Positions 1 to 7,612 are shown, counted from the stretch's first letter. The stretch: DNA of 43,962 nucleotides from Vibrio sagamiensis NBRC 104589 (GCF_007990935.1 NZ_BJXJ01000036.1:1-43962), one strand, 5' to 3'. Translations and numbers: made by a program. Notes: generated from the letters alone by a model not told the origin.

Positions 1-521
1 GAAATGTGCCGAAGGGGCATAAAACACGAAAATGCCCCAAAAAATACTCTACAAACTATAGCAATATACGATTTTCCTACTCAAATTAATCCGATTTCAG
101 AGATAGGAGGCCATGCAATAGCTTCTTTACAAATATTTAACATTAAATCCAGTAATGAATCACGCGTCACCAAACTAGCTACCGCTATCGTGTTACATTA
201 CGTTCCGCTATTTTCTTTGATTCTAATATTGTGGCGTTTAGGAAATTATCCTTATTGGCTCAGAATTGTTCCCTTCTAAACAATTATTATTACAAAGTGA
301 AATGGCTCTAATGTTGACGTCAGTTGTGAGATCTTAGTTTCAAAAAAGATAGCTAATAGTAAGGCAAGCTATTGTTCGCAATGTTTGCTCATTCTGATGT
401 TTATCACAAAGATGGTTAACGGAGTGTATCTCTCTACATTAACTCTGAGATATGTACCTTTAATAAAGTACTCCTCTTACTCTGTGTAGAAGATACTGTT
501 AAGAGTTTTAAGGACAAAATT
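1..521. other. Left-edge gene-poor stretch
   Basis: No gene is recognised here. A 91-codon plus-strand reading frame (4-279) exists, but it starts inside the hairpin repeat at 14-38, has no ribosome-binding site in view and resembles no family I know. Its last 30 residues are hydrophobic, which AT-rich noncoding DNA often gives. The rest (280-521) is AT-rich and presumably holds the promoter of the binding-protein gene at 522; a near-palindrome with GTAC ends lies at 456-473. I could not pick a convincing -35/-10 pair. Confidence 0.4.
14..38. repeat. 25-bp hairpin repeat, copy 1
   Basis: A 25-bp unit has perfect 7-bp inverted arms (GGGGCAT at 14-20, ATGCCCC at 32-38) around an 11-nt loop. 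It matches the unit at 3402-3426 at 22 of 25 positions, and the similarity continues weakly to the left of both copies. There is no T-run, so a simple terminator is unlikely. It may be a dispersed repeat or the end of a small mobile element. Confidence 0.6.
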
Positions 522-2141
522 ATGCATCTCAAAGCAATGACTTTTCTAAGAATAATAATCAGGCTATTGATTTTTATGGCTTTTTCTATAGGTGCAGAAG
601 AGCATAAAAAGTCTTCTTTAATGAAAGGGCAAGGATTGATTAGAGGCAGTGGTGTAGAGGTTACTTCACTTGATCCTCACAAGGCTCAAGGGATTTCGGA
701 TTTCTTAGTTATAAAAGATATTTTTGAAGGTCTCCTTAGTGTTGACCCCAATGGCAATGTTGTTCCTGGAGTAGCCAAGTCTTGGAAAAATCACGCAAAT
801 AAAAAATTTATTTTCTATTTGCGTGATGATTTGTATTGGTCCGACGGTCAATCTATTACAGCTCAGGATTTTGTATACAGTTTTCAAAGAGCGGTTGATC
901 CTCAAACAGCAGCGCCTTATAGCTTCTTGTTTGAAACAGCTAAAATATTAAATGCAGCAGAAATTATTCAAGGGGAAAAGAGTAAAAAAGAGCTTGGTGT
1001 AAAAGCACTTGATAACCGAACTTTAGAAATTATATTGGAATATCCAGTACCCCACTTTACTAATATACTTTCTAATGTGATATTTTTCCCTGTTAAAGAA
1101 AGTTTGGTGAGACAACATGGCGATCGCTGGAGTAAACCTGAAAACTTCGTTGGTAACGGCCCGTTTGTTTTAGTAAATCGTGTATTTAACGAGCGTTTAG
1201 AATTATTGAAAAACCCTTATTACTGGGATTCTGAAAACTCATTACTCACTAAAGTAACTTATTTACCTATCGATGATCAAAATGCAGAACTCAACCGTTT
1301 TTTATCAGGAGAAATTCATGTTACAAGCAAGGTTCCATTAGAGGACTTTCAGCGTATGAAAACGCGATATCCTCACCTTATGAATATTACAGATAGATTA
1401 TGTACTTATTATTATGGTTTTAATACAACTATCCCTCCTTTTGATGATAAACGGGTACGTAAAGCATTAGCTTATGCCATCGACCGAGACATTATTGTCA
1501 ATAATATTTTAGGGCAAGGACAAAAAGAAGCTTATTCTTTTACTCCTACTTCCACCCAAGGTTTTGTTAACTCAACTCCAGAATACGCTTTAATTTCCAG
1601 AGAAAAGAGGTTAGTGCTTGCTCGTGATCTATTGGCTTCTGCGGGTTATAACCAGAGTTCTAGTCCACTGAGATTAAAGCTACTCTACAATACATCAGAA
1701 AATCACAAGAAAATCGCGATTGCTATACAGTCGATGTGGAAACAAAACCTAGGGGTTGATGTAAGTCTTGAAAATCAAGAGTGGAAAGTATACTTGGATT
1801 CCAGAAGGCAAGGGGACTTTGAAATAATGCGAGGGGGATGGTGTGCATTATACAATGAACCTTCGGCTTTTTTATCTATTTTAAATTCAAGTAATTCACT
1901 CAATCATGCAAGATATTCAAGTAAGAAATTTGACTCTTTGCTTAACCAAGCTCTCTTTACTACATCATCAAGTGTAAGAACTGATATCTACACTAAGGCA
2001 GAAAAACAGCTTTCAGAAGATATGCCGATTATACCAATCTTTCAAAGTGTTTCTTCTAGACTTATTTCTTCTAAGGTTATTGGATACCCCAATAACAGTG
2101 CTGGAGATGATGTCCCTTCAAAATTTTTATCTTTAAAATAA
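522..2141 (+). CDS. Periplasmic oligopeptide-binding protein (OppA/MppA-like, SBP family 5)
   Basis: This 539-residue protein is a solute-binding protein of the SBP_bac_5 type, which captures peptides in the periplasm for an ABC importer. The N-terminus has a basic start, a hydrophobic run (about residues 7-24) and a cleavage-type AEE, with no lipobox cysteine, so a soluble periplasmic protein is expected. Family features include the early segment TSLDPHKAQG, the FYLRDDLYWSDGQ stretch, VGNGPFVL near residue 210 and the helix KALAYAIDRDIIV. An AAGGA ribosome-binding site at 510-514 supports the ATG at 522. No permease or ATPase genes for a peptide importer are adjacent, so it is an orphan binding protein that must share a transporter or act as a sensor, as MppA does in E. 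coli. The ligand cannot be told from sequence. Confidence 0.9.
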   Translation: MHLKAMTFLRIIIRLLIFMAFSIGAEEHKKSSLMKGQGLIRGSGVEVTSLDPHKAQGISDFLVIKDIFEGLLSVDPNGNVVPGVAKSWKNHANKKFIFYLRDDLYWSDGQSITAQDFVYSFQRAVDPQTAAPYSFLFETAKILNAAEIIQGEKSKKELGVKALDNRTLEIILEYPVPHFTNILSNVIFFPVKESLVRQHGDRWSKPENFVGNGPFVLVNRVFNERLELLKNPYYWDSENSLLTKVTYLPIDDQNAELNRFLSGEIHVTSKVPLEDFQRMKTRYPHLMNITDRLCTYYYGFNTTIPPFDDKRVRKALAYAIDRDIIVNNILGQGQKEAYSFTPTSTQGFVNSTPEYALISREKRLVLARDLLASAGYNQSSSPLRLKLLYNTSENHKKIAIAIQSMWKQNLGVDVSLENQEWKVYLDSRRQGDFEIMRGGWCALYNEPSAFLSILNSSNSLNHARYSSKKFDSLLNQALFTTSSSVRTDIYTKAEKQLSEDMPIIPIFQSVSSRLISSKVIGYPNNSAGDDVPSKFLSLK

Positions 2142-2163
2142 TTTCAAAGTGGATTAACTTTTA

Positions 2164-2190
2164 GTGGTCAGAATAACTGACCACAATTTT
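2164..2190 (+). terminator. Probable terminator of the binding-protein gene
   Basis: A perfect 8-bp stem (GTGGTCAG at 2164-2171, CTGACCAC at 2177-2184) with a 5-nt loop is followed by AATTTT. It lies 22 bp after the stop codon. The T-run is short, so efficiency is uncertain. Confidence 0.6.
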
Positions 2191-2637
2191 GTGACTTTCA
2201 CTAATATTGCCTTTCCGACTAATTAGGTGTGAGCCCATCATTATATATATGTGGCTTTATTAGGCTGTAATGTCTGTTCTGTAGCAAATAAGCCAGAGGT
2301 GTGACAGACCAAGCTTTTAGTTAGTGCAATATTCATAATATCGCTTGTTTAACCCATATGATTTGCAATACATCTATTTATGCATCGTTTGCTAATATTC
2401 CTGCTTTCTTAAATAGATTTTGTCCAAAAATTAGCTAGTTCATGTGATGGCTAACTCAGATGTGCATTATTAACCCTTAGGTATTTTACGAATATATAAT
2501 TTCGTTAATTCTAACTATATGAAGTAGATACCACTTCTTTGACCTTTTTAATGATACTTTTAAGGTATATAAATGAAGGTTTAACGAGTTTTCTTTTATT
2601 TCTTATTGATGATGCGATAAAAAAGGCTAAAGGTATT
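2191..2637. other. Gene-free intergenic stretch
   Basis: AT-rich DNA between the binding-protein terminator and the DJ-1 gene. No coding signature, repeat or structured RNA was recognised on either strand. The DJ-1 reading frame stays open back to 2539, but that upstream part lacks a good ribosome-binding site and lies before the conserved domain start. Confidence 0.5.
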
Positions 2638-3255
2638 ATGTATAAAGTTGGCATTGTTTTATTTGATGATTTTACTGATGTAGATTTCTTTCTTATGTAT
2701 GACTTGCTCGGTCGAACAACTGATAGCTGGGATGTGAGAATATTAGGCACAAAGGCAGAGCATAACTCGCAACTTGGAATTACAGTAAAGACTAATGGCC
2801 ATATATCTGAGGTTAAAGATCAAGATGTTGTTTTGATTACTAGTGGTTATCGCGGAATTCCAGCTGTACTGCAAGACGAAAACTTCATGTCAGCTTTAAA
2901 GCTTAACCCCAAAAAACAATTGATAGGTTCTATATGTGCAGGGTCCTTTATCTTACACGAGCTTGGTTTACTGAATGATAAAAAATTAACAACGAATCCA
3001 CACGCGAAAGCTACGCTGGAAAGTATGGGAGGAGATGTTCAAGATCTACCTCTCGTTATTGAAGGCAATATAGCTACAGCTGGAGGCTGTCTTTCATTAA
3101 TGTACCTAGTCGGGTGGTTAGCAGAAAGGTTGTTTGATTCAAATAAACGTAAAAGCATACAAGATCAGTTAATTCCAGCTGGGCAATCTGAGCTATTTGA
3201 AGAACTTGTTTCCTCAACTATTCAGTCTGCTCAATCCACTAGTACATATAAATAG
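2638..3255 (+). CDS. DJ-1/PfpI family protein
   Basis: This 205-residue protein has the class I glutamine-amidotransferase-like fold of the DJ-1/PfpI/ThiJ group. It begins with the family's first strand (YKVGIVLFDDFTDVDF) and has the nucleophile elbow GSICAGS with cysteine about residue 100. The acidic residue expected near the first strand is present. Such proteins include glyoxalases, proteases, chaperones and AraC-type sensor domains; without a DNA-binding domain this one is a single-domain enzyme or stress protein of unknown substrate. I start at ATG 2638 because an AAAGG-type site precedes it and the domain begins at once; the frame is open from 2539. It is monocistronic, with a strong terminator directly downstream. 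Confidence 0.85.
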   Translation: MYKVGIVLFDDFTDVDFFLMYDLLGRTTDSWDVRILGTKAEHNSQLGITVKTNGHISEVKDQDVVLITSGYRGIPAVLQDENFMSALKLNPKKQLIGSICAGSFILHELGLLNDKKLTTNPHAKATLESMGGDVQDLPLVIEGNIATAGGCLSLMYLVGWLAERLFDSNKRKSIQDQLIPAGQSELFEELVSSTIQSAQSTSTYK

Positions 3256-3269
3256 AACTACTATTAAAT

Positions 3270-3294
3270 GACCGCCCACCGTGGCGGTCTTTTT
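3270..3294 (+). terminator. Rho-independent terminator after the DJ-1 gene
   Basis: The GC-rich stem GACCGCC (3270-3276) pairs with GGCGGTC (3283-3289) and is followed by TTTTT (3290-3294). It is 14 bp after the stop codon. Confidence 0.9.
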
Positions 3295-3401
3295 GTACCC
3301 TAAAAGGCGTTTTATAAGGGAGGTATTCATACTTTTTCTAATATCAACCAATCCAATTAGAGCGACCTTTCTAAGAAGCTTTTGTCCATAAGTGTCCTGA
3401 C

Positions 3402-3426
3402 GGGGTATAAAGAACGAAAATGCCCC
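3402..3426. repeat. 25-bp hairpin repeat, copy 2
   Basis: Second copy of the unit at 14-38 (22 of 25 identical), here with arms GGGGTAT and ATGCCCC. It ends two bases before the truncated acetyltransferase relic, so it marks the junction at which the 5' part of that gene was lost. Confidence 0.6.
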
Positions 3427-3427
3427 A

Positions 3428-3553
3428 GTCGATGTAAACGAACAAAACTCACAGGCTGTAGGTTTCTACGAGCATATGGGCTTCAAAGTCGTTTCGCGCT
3501 AGCCACTTGATGATATGGGAAAACCTTTTCCAATTCTGCATATGACACTTTAA
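3428..3553 (+). pseudogene. Relic of a GNAT acetyltransferase (3' end only, with nonsense codon)
   Basis: One reading frame gives VDVNEQNSQAVGFYEHMGF and KVVSR, then a TAG at 3500-3502, then PLDDMGKPFPILHMTL and a TAA at 3551-3553. This is the recognisable C-terminal signature of YjaB-like GNAT N-acetyltransferases (NEQN..A..FY...GF). The expected residue at the TAG is serine, so a TCG-to-TAG point mutation would explain it. Everything upstream, including the acetyl-CoA-binding loop, is missing; the frame runs directly into the 25-bp repeat and a stop at 3398. The original terminator survives downstream. It is almost certainly not functional. Confidence 0.85.
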
Positions 3554-3555
3554 AG

Positions 3556-3581
3556 CTTGGTTTGTCGTAACCAAGTTTTTT
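3556..3581 (+). terminator. Terminator of the former acetyltransferase gene
   Basis: A perfect 7-bp stem (CTTGGTT at 3556-3562, AACCAAG at 3569-3575) is followed by TTTTTT, two bases after the relic's stop codon. Confidence 0.8.
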
Positions 3582-3585
3582 AGAA

Positions 3586-3618
3586 GAAACGCCCAAAGCT
3601 AATAACTTTGAGCGTTTC
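3586..3618. repeat. Second hairpin after the acetyltransferase relic
   Basis: A 13-bp inverted repeat with one mismatch (GAAACGCCCAAAG at 3586-3598 against CTTTGAGCGTTTC at 3606-3618) has a 7-nt loop. It is not followed by a T-run. It may be a back-up terminator or a remnant of another element. Confidence 0.5.
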
Positions 3619-3690
3619 CGTATACGCGAATGTTGTTCTGACTTGACTAACTTTTGTGACAAAACCCCATAATGGTAACCCACTATATTT

Positions 3691-3731
3691 GAACGAGAAT
3701 TTTCGAGTGACTCGTTCTATAATGAGAACGA
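3691..3731 (+). promoter_or_regulatory. Candidate promoter and operator of the exporter operon
   Basis: A perfect TATAAT lies at 3718-3723 inside a 20-bp palindrome with 7-bp arms (TCGTTCT at 3712-3718, AGAACGA at 3725-3731). A third half-site in inverted orientation (GAACGAG) is at 3691-3697. Palindromes of this size over a -10 box are typical of TetR- or MarR-type repressors, which often control HlyD/ABC exporters. No -35 box is obvious and no such regulator gene lies in this window, so the assignment is inferred. Confidence 0.5.
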
Positions 3732-3870
3732 CTTTGATAATTGATTGATGAATATTGAGGCTATGAACTCCCTAGCCAGACAAAACAGACTCACGTTACA
3801 ATGAACTCAGTTCCACATTCTTCTCCAGCTTGATACGAATACAAGCACATCATCTCAGAGGAAACGTCGC

Positions 3871-4821
3871 ATGATGAAGCGAATTATTCTGGGCACCTTA
3901 GCCCTTACTCTTTTAACAGCCTGTTCCAAAGACGATGCTAAACAAGCCCTCGGTACATTAGAGCGTGACCGCGTAACCTTTACTGCTACGTCGAGTGAGA
4001 TAATACGAGCCCTTCCTATCAAAGAGGGTAGCCAAGTAAACGAAGGGGAAGTGCTTGTTCAGCTTGATACTAAAAACCAGGAAGCAGTTTTAGCTCATGC
4101 CATCGCCGAGCAAGCCAAAGCAGACGCGTATCTTTTGAAGTTGACCAATGGGGAGCGGCCAGAAGACATTGCAGCAGCCCAAGCTCGCGTTGCCAGATCA
4201 CAGGCACAGTTAATTGAAGCGCAAAAAAGCTACCAACGTAAGGTCGAGCTTGTTCGTAAGAAGCTCGTTAGCCAATCTGAAAAAGACGCAGCTTTAGCTG
4301 CAAGAGACTCTGCACGAGCTGAGCTTGACTCATCACAAGAAGAGTTCAGTAAACTGACGGCGGGCTCCCGCCCTGAAGATATTGAACAAGCCAAAGCGGC
4401 ACTCATGGCTGCAAAAGCCGATGTGGCTCTACAAGAACAAAAACTGGCAGAGTTAACCATCACCGCCACACGGGATGGTTTGCTCGACACTCTACCGTTT
4501 AATCTTGGTGAACGTGTGCCTGTAAATGGTATCGTTGCTGTAATTCAAGCGAGTCGTGTTCCTTACGCACGTGTTTATGTGCCAGCAAACTATCGAGTAG
4601 GTTTTGTGCCTGGTAGAACCGTTCAAGTCCATGTAGATGGTGTCGATAAAGCTTACTCCGGAACCGTTCGCTGGGTCGCTAGCGAGCCCTCATTTACGCC
4701 TTATTTTGCGCTTACCGAAGAAGAGCGTTCACGTCTGATGTATCTTGCAAAAGTCGACTTGCAAGACTCTGCGCAACACCTGCCTTCTGGTATTCCGGCA
4801 CAAGTAGATTTGGTGGAGTAA
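3871..4821 (+). CDS. HlyD-family periplasmic adaptor lipoprotein of an ABC exporter (YbhG-like)
   Basis: The 316-residue protein is a membrane-fusion adaptor. It starts with a lipoprotein signal peptide whose lipobox LTAC places the lipidated cysteine at residue 18. A biotinyl-lipoyl-like strand (IKEGSQVNEGEVLVQLD) is followed by a long coiled-coil hairpin (about 70-190, rich in A, E, Q and K) containing a duplicated RPEDI motif, and then a beta-barrel segment. GAGGA before the ATG at 3871 supports the start. It forms an operon with the ABC ATPase (4-bp gap) and permease downstream, the same arrangement as E. coli YbhG-YbhF-YbhSR, though here there is one permease rather than two. The operon probably exports a drug or a hydrophobic compound from the inner membrane; the substrate is unknown. 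Confidence 0.88.
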   Translation: MMKRIILGTLALTLLTACSKDDAKQALGTLERDRVTFTATSSEIIRALPIKEGSQVNEGEVLVQLDTKNQEAVLAHAIAEQAKADAYLLKLTNGERPEDIAAAQARVARSQAQLIEAQKSYQRKVELVRKKLVSQSEKDAALAARDSARAELDSSQEEFSKLTAGSRPEDIEQAKAALMAAKADVALQEQKLAELTITATRDGLLDTLPFNLGERVPVNGIVAVIQASRVPYARVYVPANYRVGFVPGRTVQVHVDGVDKAYSGTVRWVASEPSFTPYFALTEEERSRLMYLAKVDLQDSAQHLPSGIPAQVDLVE

Positions 4822-4825
4822 GCCA

Positions 4826-5752
4826 ATGATTGAATACGCAATTCAGGCTAAGAACGTAGTAAAAAAATTTGGTGACTTCACCGCTATCAACAACATCACA
4901 CTTAATGTACCTAAAGGCAGTATTTATGGCTTTCTTGGCCCTAATGGCTGTGGTAAATCGACAACTATTCGGGTGCTAACCGGCTTGCTTAGTCCAAGTG
5001 AAGGTAATGTCGATGTGCTCGGATTAGCGATCCCAAAACAATCTGAGCTATTGCGTCTTAAGATTGGCTACATGACACAAAAGTTCTCACTTTATGACGA
5101 CTTGACGGTTCAAGAGAATCTTGAGTTTATTGGACAAATCTTTGGGATGGAAACCAAAGCTCTCAAAGCTCGCATCGAAGCGCAACTATCAACTTATGGT
5201 CTCGACCAACTGCGTAAACAACGGGTCGGCGGCATGAGTGGCGGTCAGAAACAACGTTTGTCACTTGCCGCAGCCACCATGCACAAACCGGAACTGTTGT
5301 TCTTGGATGAACCAACTTCTGCAGTTGACCCAGAGAACCGGCGTGAATTCTGGGAACAACTGTTTGATCTTTCCGATCAAGGCACAACGATTTTGCTCAC
5401 CACACACTACATGGACGAAGCAGAACGCTGTCATCGGCTAGCGATTATGGAAGCAGGAGAAATTCGTGCTGATGGTGAGCCCGAAGAACTCATGGCACAA
5501 ATGGGCGTCAATATCGTCGAAGTTAAAGCGGATAACTTACGAAAACTAAAAGAGAAAGTTATTCAATACAAAGAGGTACGCTCCGCTACGCAGTTGGGCA
5601 TTCGCCTGCGCATTTTAATCCACCAGCATATCGAACAACCGATTGAATGGCTAACCGGCCACTTTCCTGAGCTAACCGGCTGCGAGATGAACATTGCTCG
5701 TCCTAGCTTGGAAGATGTGTTCGTCAGCGTGACGGGGGAAGGTCGCCAATGA
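4826..5752 (+). CDS. ABC exporter ATP-binding protein (YbhF/CcmA type)
   Basis: This 308-residue cytoplasmic ATPase energises the adjacent ABC-2 permease. Walker A is GPNGCGKST (about 38-46), the signature motif is MSGGQKQRLS, Walker B is LLFLDEPTS and the H-loop follows in TTHYMDEAERC. After about residue 220 comes the C-terminal extension usual in ABC-2 exporters, ending in the SLEDVFVSVTG segment. The E. coli relative YbhF carries two ATPase domains in one chain; this protein has one, so it must work as a homodimer. A GGTGGAG stretch before the ATG overlaps the end of the adaptor gene, and its own stop overlaps the permease start by 4 bp, indicating coupled translation. Confidence 0.92.
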   Translation: MIEYAIQAKNVVKKFGDFTAINNITLNVPKGSIYGFLGPNGCGKSTTIRVLTGLLSPSEGNVDVLGLAIPKQSELLRLKIGYMTQKFSLYDDLTVQENLEFIGQIFGMETKALKARIEAQLSTYGLDQLRKQRVGGMSGGQKQRLSLAAATMHKPELLFLDEPTSAVDPENRREFWEQLFDLSDQGTTILLTTHYMDEAERCHRLAIMEAGEIRADGEPEELMAQMGVNIVEVKADNLRKLKEKVIQYKEVRSATQLGIRLRILIHQHIEQPIEWLTGHFPELTGCEMNIARPSLEDVFVSVTGEGRQ

Positions 5753-6849
5753 TGAAATCGATTGCTCGGATGAAAGCGGTGATGATCAAAGAAATCCGCC
5801 AGCTTTCGCGTGACCGTATTACCTTTGGTATGGTCGTGATGATCCCTCTGATCCAGCTTCTGCTGTTCGGCTTTGCTATTAATACTGATATTCGCAATAT
5901 TCCTGTAGGCATTGTCGATCAAAGTGGTAGTACCGCTGGACGCGTGATTACCGAATCAGTCAAAGTAACCCAAGTAGTCGAGGTGACAGAAACCTTCGCT
6001 ACCGCAGAGCAAGCGCAACAAGCTATTCAAGATGGTATTGTGCGTGCCGCTCTGATTCTACCTAGCGACTTGACTCAACGTATGGTGCAAGGCCGAGAGC
6101 TTGGTCAGTGGATAGTGGATGGATCAGATACGATGATCAGTTCCGCGATTCTCTCACTGCAAACCATGCCGTTAACGGACTTTGATTTCGAGATACGCCC
6201 AGCCCCCGCCAAGACCTTTGAACTGGCACTGTATTACAATCCAAGTCGACGCTCGGCTGTGAACATTGTTCCCGGCTTATTAGGCGTAATTTTGACCATG
6301 ACAATGATATTGTTCACCAGTGCGGCCATTGTTCGAGAGCGAGAGCGCGGCAATTTAGAGTTACTGATTACCACGCCAATTCACTCCATCGAACTTATGG
6401 TGGCAAAAATCATTCCCTACATTTTCGTCGGCTTGATCCAGGTCCTTATTATTCTTGGCTTGGGTCACTGGATATTTGGCGTGCCAATAAATGGTGCCAT
6501 TAGCCAGATCCTGTTTGGTACTTTGCTGTTTATCGCTGCGAGTCTAACCCTAGGCTTGGTGATATCCACCATTGCGTCTACGCAATTGCAAGCAATGCAA
6601 ATGACAGTGTTTATTCTTTTGCCATCGATCTTGTTGTCAGGATTTATGTTCCCTTATGAGGGAATGCCCGTTGCCGCACAATGGATATCGGAGGCGTTGC
6701 CCGCAACCCACTTTATGCGCATTATTCGCGGTGTGGTGCTACGTGGCGCAGATTTGATGGAACTGTGGCGAGACACGCTTTGGTTGCTCGGGTTCACCGT
6801 TATCGGTCTTTTTATCGCCTCACTTCGGTTCAAGAAGTCACTCGATTAA
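5749..6849 (+). CDS. ABC-2 type exporter permease (YbhR/YbhS-like)
   Basis: The 366-residue membrane protein has one N-terminal transmembrane helix (about 24-44), a periplasmic domain of roughly 120 residues (VGIVDQSGS...), and five C-terminal helices, the ABC-2 permease layout. The cytoplasmic coupling region contains the family signature RERERGNLELLITTPI. Its start overlaps the ATPase stop in an ATGATG/TGA arrangement. As a single permease gene it would form a homodimer, whereas YbhS and YbhR are separate proteins in E. coli. A strong bidirectional terminator closes the operon 26 bp downstream. Confidence 0.92.
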   Translation: MMKSIARMKAVMIKEIRQLSRDRITFGMVVMIPLIQLLLFGFAINTDIRNIPVGIVDQSGSTAGRVITESVKVTQVVEVTETFATAEQAQQAIQDGIVRAALILPSDLTQRMVQGRELGQWIVDGSDTMISSAILSLQTMPLTDFDFEIRPAPAKTFELALYYNPSRRSAVNIVPGLLGVILTMTMILFTSAAIVRERERGNLELLITTPIHSIELMVAKIIPYIFVGLIQVLIILGLGHWIFGVPINGAISQILFGTLLFIAASLTLGLVISTIASTQLQAMQMTVFILLPSILLSGFMFPYEGMPVAAQWISEALPATHFMRIIRGVVLRGADLMELWRDTLWLLGFTVIGLFIASLRFKKSLD

Positions 6850-6875
6850 CCAACCCATCAGAGCCCAGAATTAAA

Positions 6876-6906
6876 AACGCCTCCAAATTTGGAGGCGTTC
6901 TTGTTT
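6876..6906. terminator. Bidirectional terminator between exporter operon and minus-strand ORF
   Basis: A perfect 9-bp stem (AACGCCTCC at 6876-6884, GGAGGCGTT at 6891-6899) encloses AAATTT. The plus strand continues CTTGTTT and the minus strand continues TTTAA after the TT of the stem, so it can end transcripts from both sides. Its minus-strand activity suggests a real transcript from the right. Confidence 0.85.
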
Positions 6907-6930
6907 AATCATTCAATGGTATCAGTGGGG

Positions 6931-7119
6931 TCAATAATACTCACCATAAGAGCAATCATGCAGATCTGAGATGAGTGGGTTAATTTTGAAATTAAAAGCC
7001 ACCTGTTTATATACGTATCGGCTGGTTTTTGTTGACGCGCTCATTAAATCATCAATTTTTATTTGAGCGTGTCTTACTTTATCATAGCCGTCTAGCTTCG
7101 TTTCCAGTTCAAAAAACAT
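6931..7119 (-). CDS. Possible small protein or gene remnant (62 residues)
   Basis: A minus-strand frame of 62 codons begins MFFELETKLDGYDKVRHA and ends SDLHDCSYGEYY. Composition and codon choice look protein-like, charged and soluble, and the bidirectional terminator at 6876-6906 lies just past its stop. Against it: an in-frame stop lies two codons before the ATG, the only ribosome-binding-like AAGG is one base from the ATG, and I recognise no family. It could be a short native gene or the 3' remnant of a longer one. Confidence 0.35.
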   Translation of the reverse strand: MFFELETKLDGYDKVRHAQIKIDDLMSASTKTSRYVYKQVAFNFKINPLISDLHDCSYGEYY

Positions 7120-7228
7120 GCCTTACAGACACAACGAATCCAGACGGGTTTTGTCGCAAACTTTTGGATACGTTTTTCGAAGTTTCGTCCAGAAAAGTTT
7201 ATATAAAGATAACACTTAGGGTTTATTT

Positions 7229-7585
7229 ATGAATATGCAGCAGTTTTCTAAAGAAGTAGGTTTGTCTTCTCATACTCTACGATATTATGAAAAGATAGGT
7301 TTACTAAAAAACATCCACAGAAACTCTAGTGGACATAGGCATTACAATGTTCAAGATGTTGCTTGGGTAATTTTTGTGAAACGCCTTAAAGAAACAGGAA
7401 TGCGCCTAAATAAAATTCTAGAATACGCCAAGCTTTCTGATGGTGGTTCAGAAACTCTCCACGCTAGAGAAAGCATGCTATCAATGCATAGAGAGAGCCT
7501 TGTTGAACAAATAAGCTTACTAGAAAGTCATCTTAAGGCCTTAGATTATAAAATTAATTTATACAAAAACGGTAAAGTATGTTGA
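7229..7585 (+). CDS. MerR-family transcriptional regulator
   Basis: The 118-residue protein has the N-terminal winged helix-turn-helix of MerR regulators (MQQFSKEVGLSSHTLRYYEK, then IGLL and a GHRHYN wing, about residues 3-45), a helical linker and a C-terminal dimerisation coiled coil (about 80-112). No metal-binding cysteine cluster is present; the only cysteine is the last residue. It is closest in layout to the NmlR/AdhR-type group that responds to aldehydes or stress, but that is inference. Its stop codon is overlapped by the -35 box of a MerR-type promoter facing the dehydrogenase gene 52 bp downstream, so it most likely activates that gene and may be co-expressed with it. Confidence 0.9.
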   Translation: MNMQQFSKEVGLSSHTLRYYEKIGLLKNIHRNSSGHRHYNVQDVAWVIFVKRLKETGMRLNKILEYAKLSDGGSETLHARESMLSMHRESLVEQISLLESHLKALDYKINLYKNGKVC

Positions 7586-7612
7586 CTTAGAGCTTACTCT
7601 AACTGTTACCGT
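7582..7612 (+). promoter_or_regulatory. MerR-type promoter/operator for the dehydrogenase gene
   Basis: A TTGACT -35 box (7582-7587) overlaps the regulator's TGA stop. A perfect 6-bp dyad (TTAGAG at 7587-7592, CTCTAA at 7597-7602, 4-bp centre) lies immediately after it, and the weak -10 region (around 7606-7612, TACCGT-like) gives an 18-19-bp spacer. A dyad in an overlong spacer is the hallmark of promoters activated by MerR proteins by DNA untwisting. Confidence 0.7.

Noticed and set aside
4..279. 91-codon plus-strand frame at the left edge
   Set aside because: It begins within the hairpin repeat, lacks a ribosome-binding site and family resemblance, and its hydrophobic end fits AT-rich noncoding DNA.
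2511..2750. Minus-strand frame overlapping the DJ-1 gene start
   Set aside because: It lies antisense to a well-recognised gene and has biased composition typical of a shadow frame.
3586..3618. Possible integron attC site
   Set aside because: The inverted repeat lacks the required RYYYAAC/GTTRRRY core sites and no integrase or cassette array is present.
3483..3683. 66-codon minus-strand frame over the acetyltransferase relic
   Set aside because: It runs antisense through the relic, its terminator and a hairpin, so it cannot be a normal gene.
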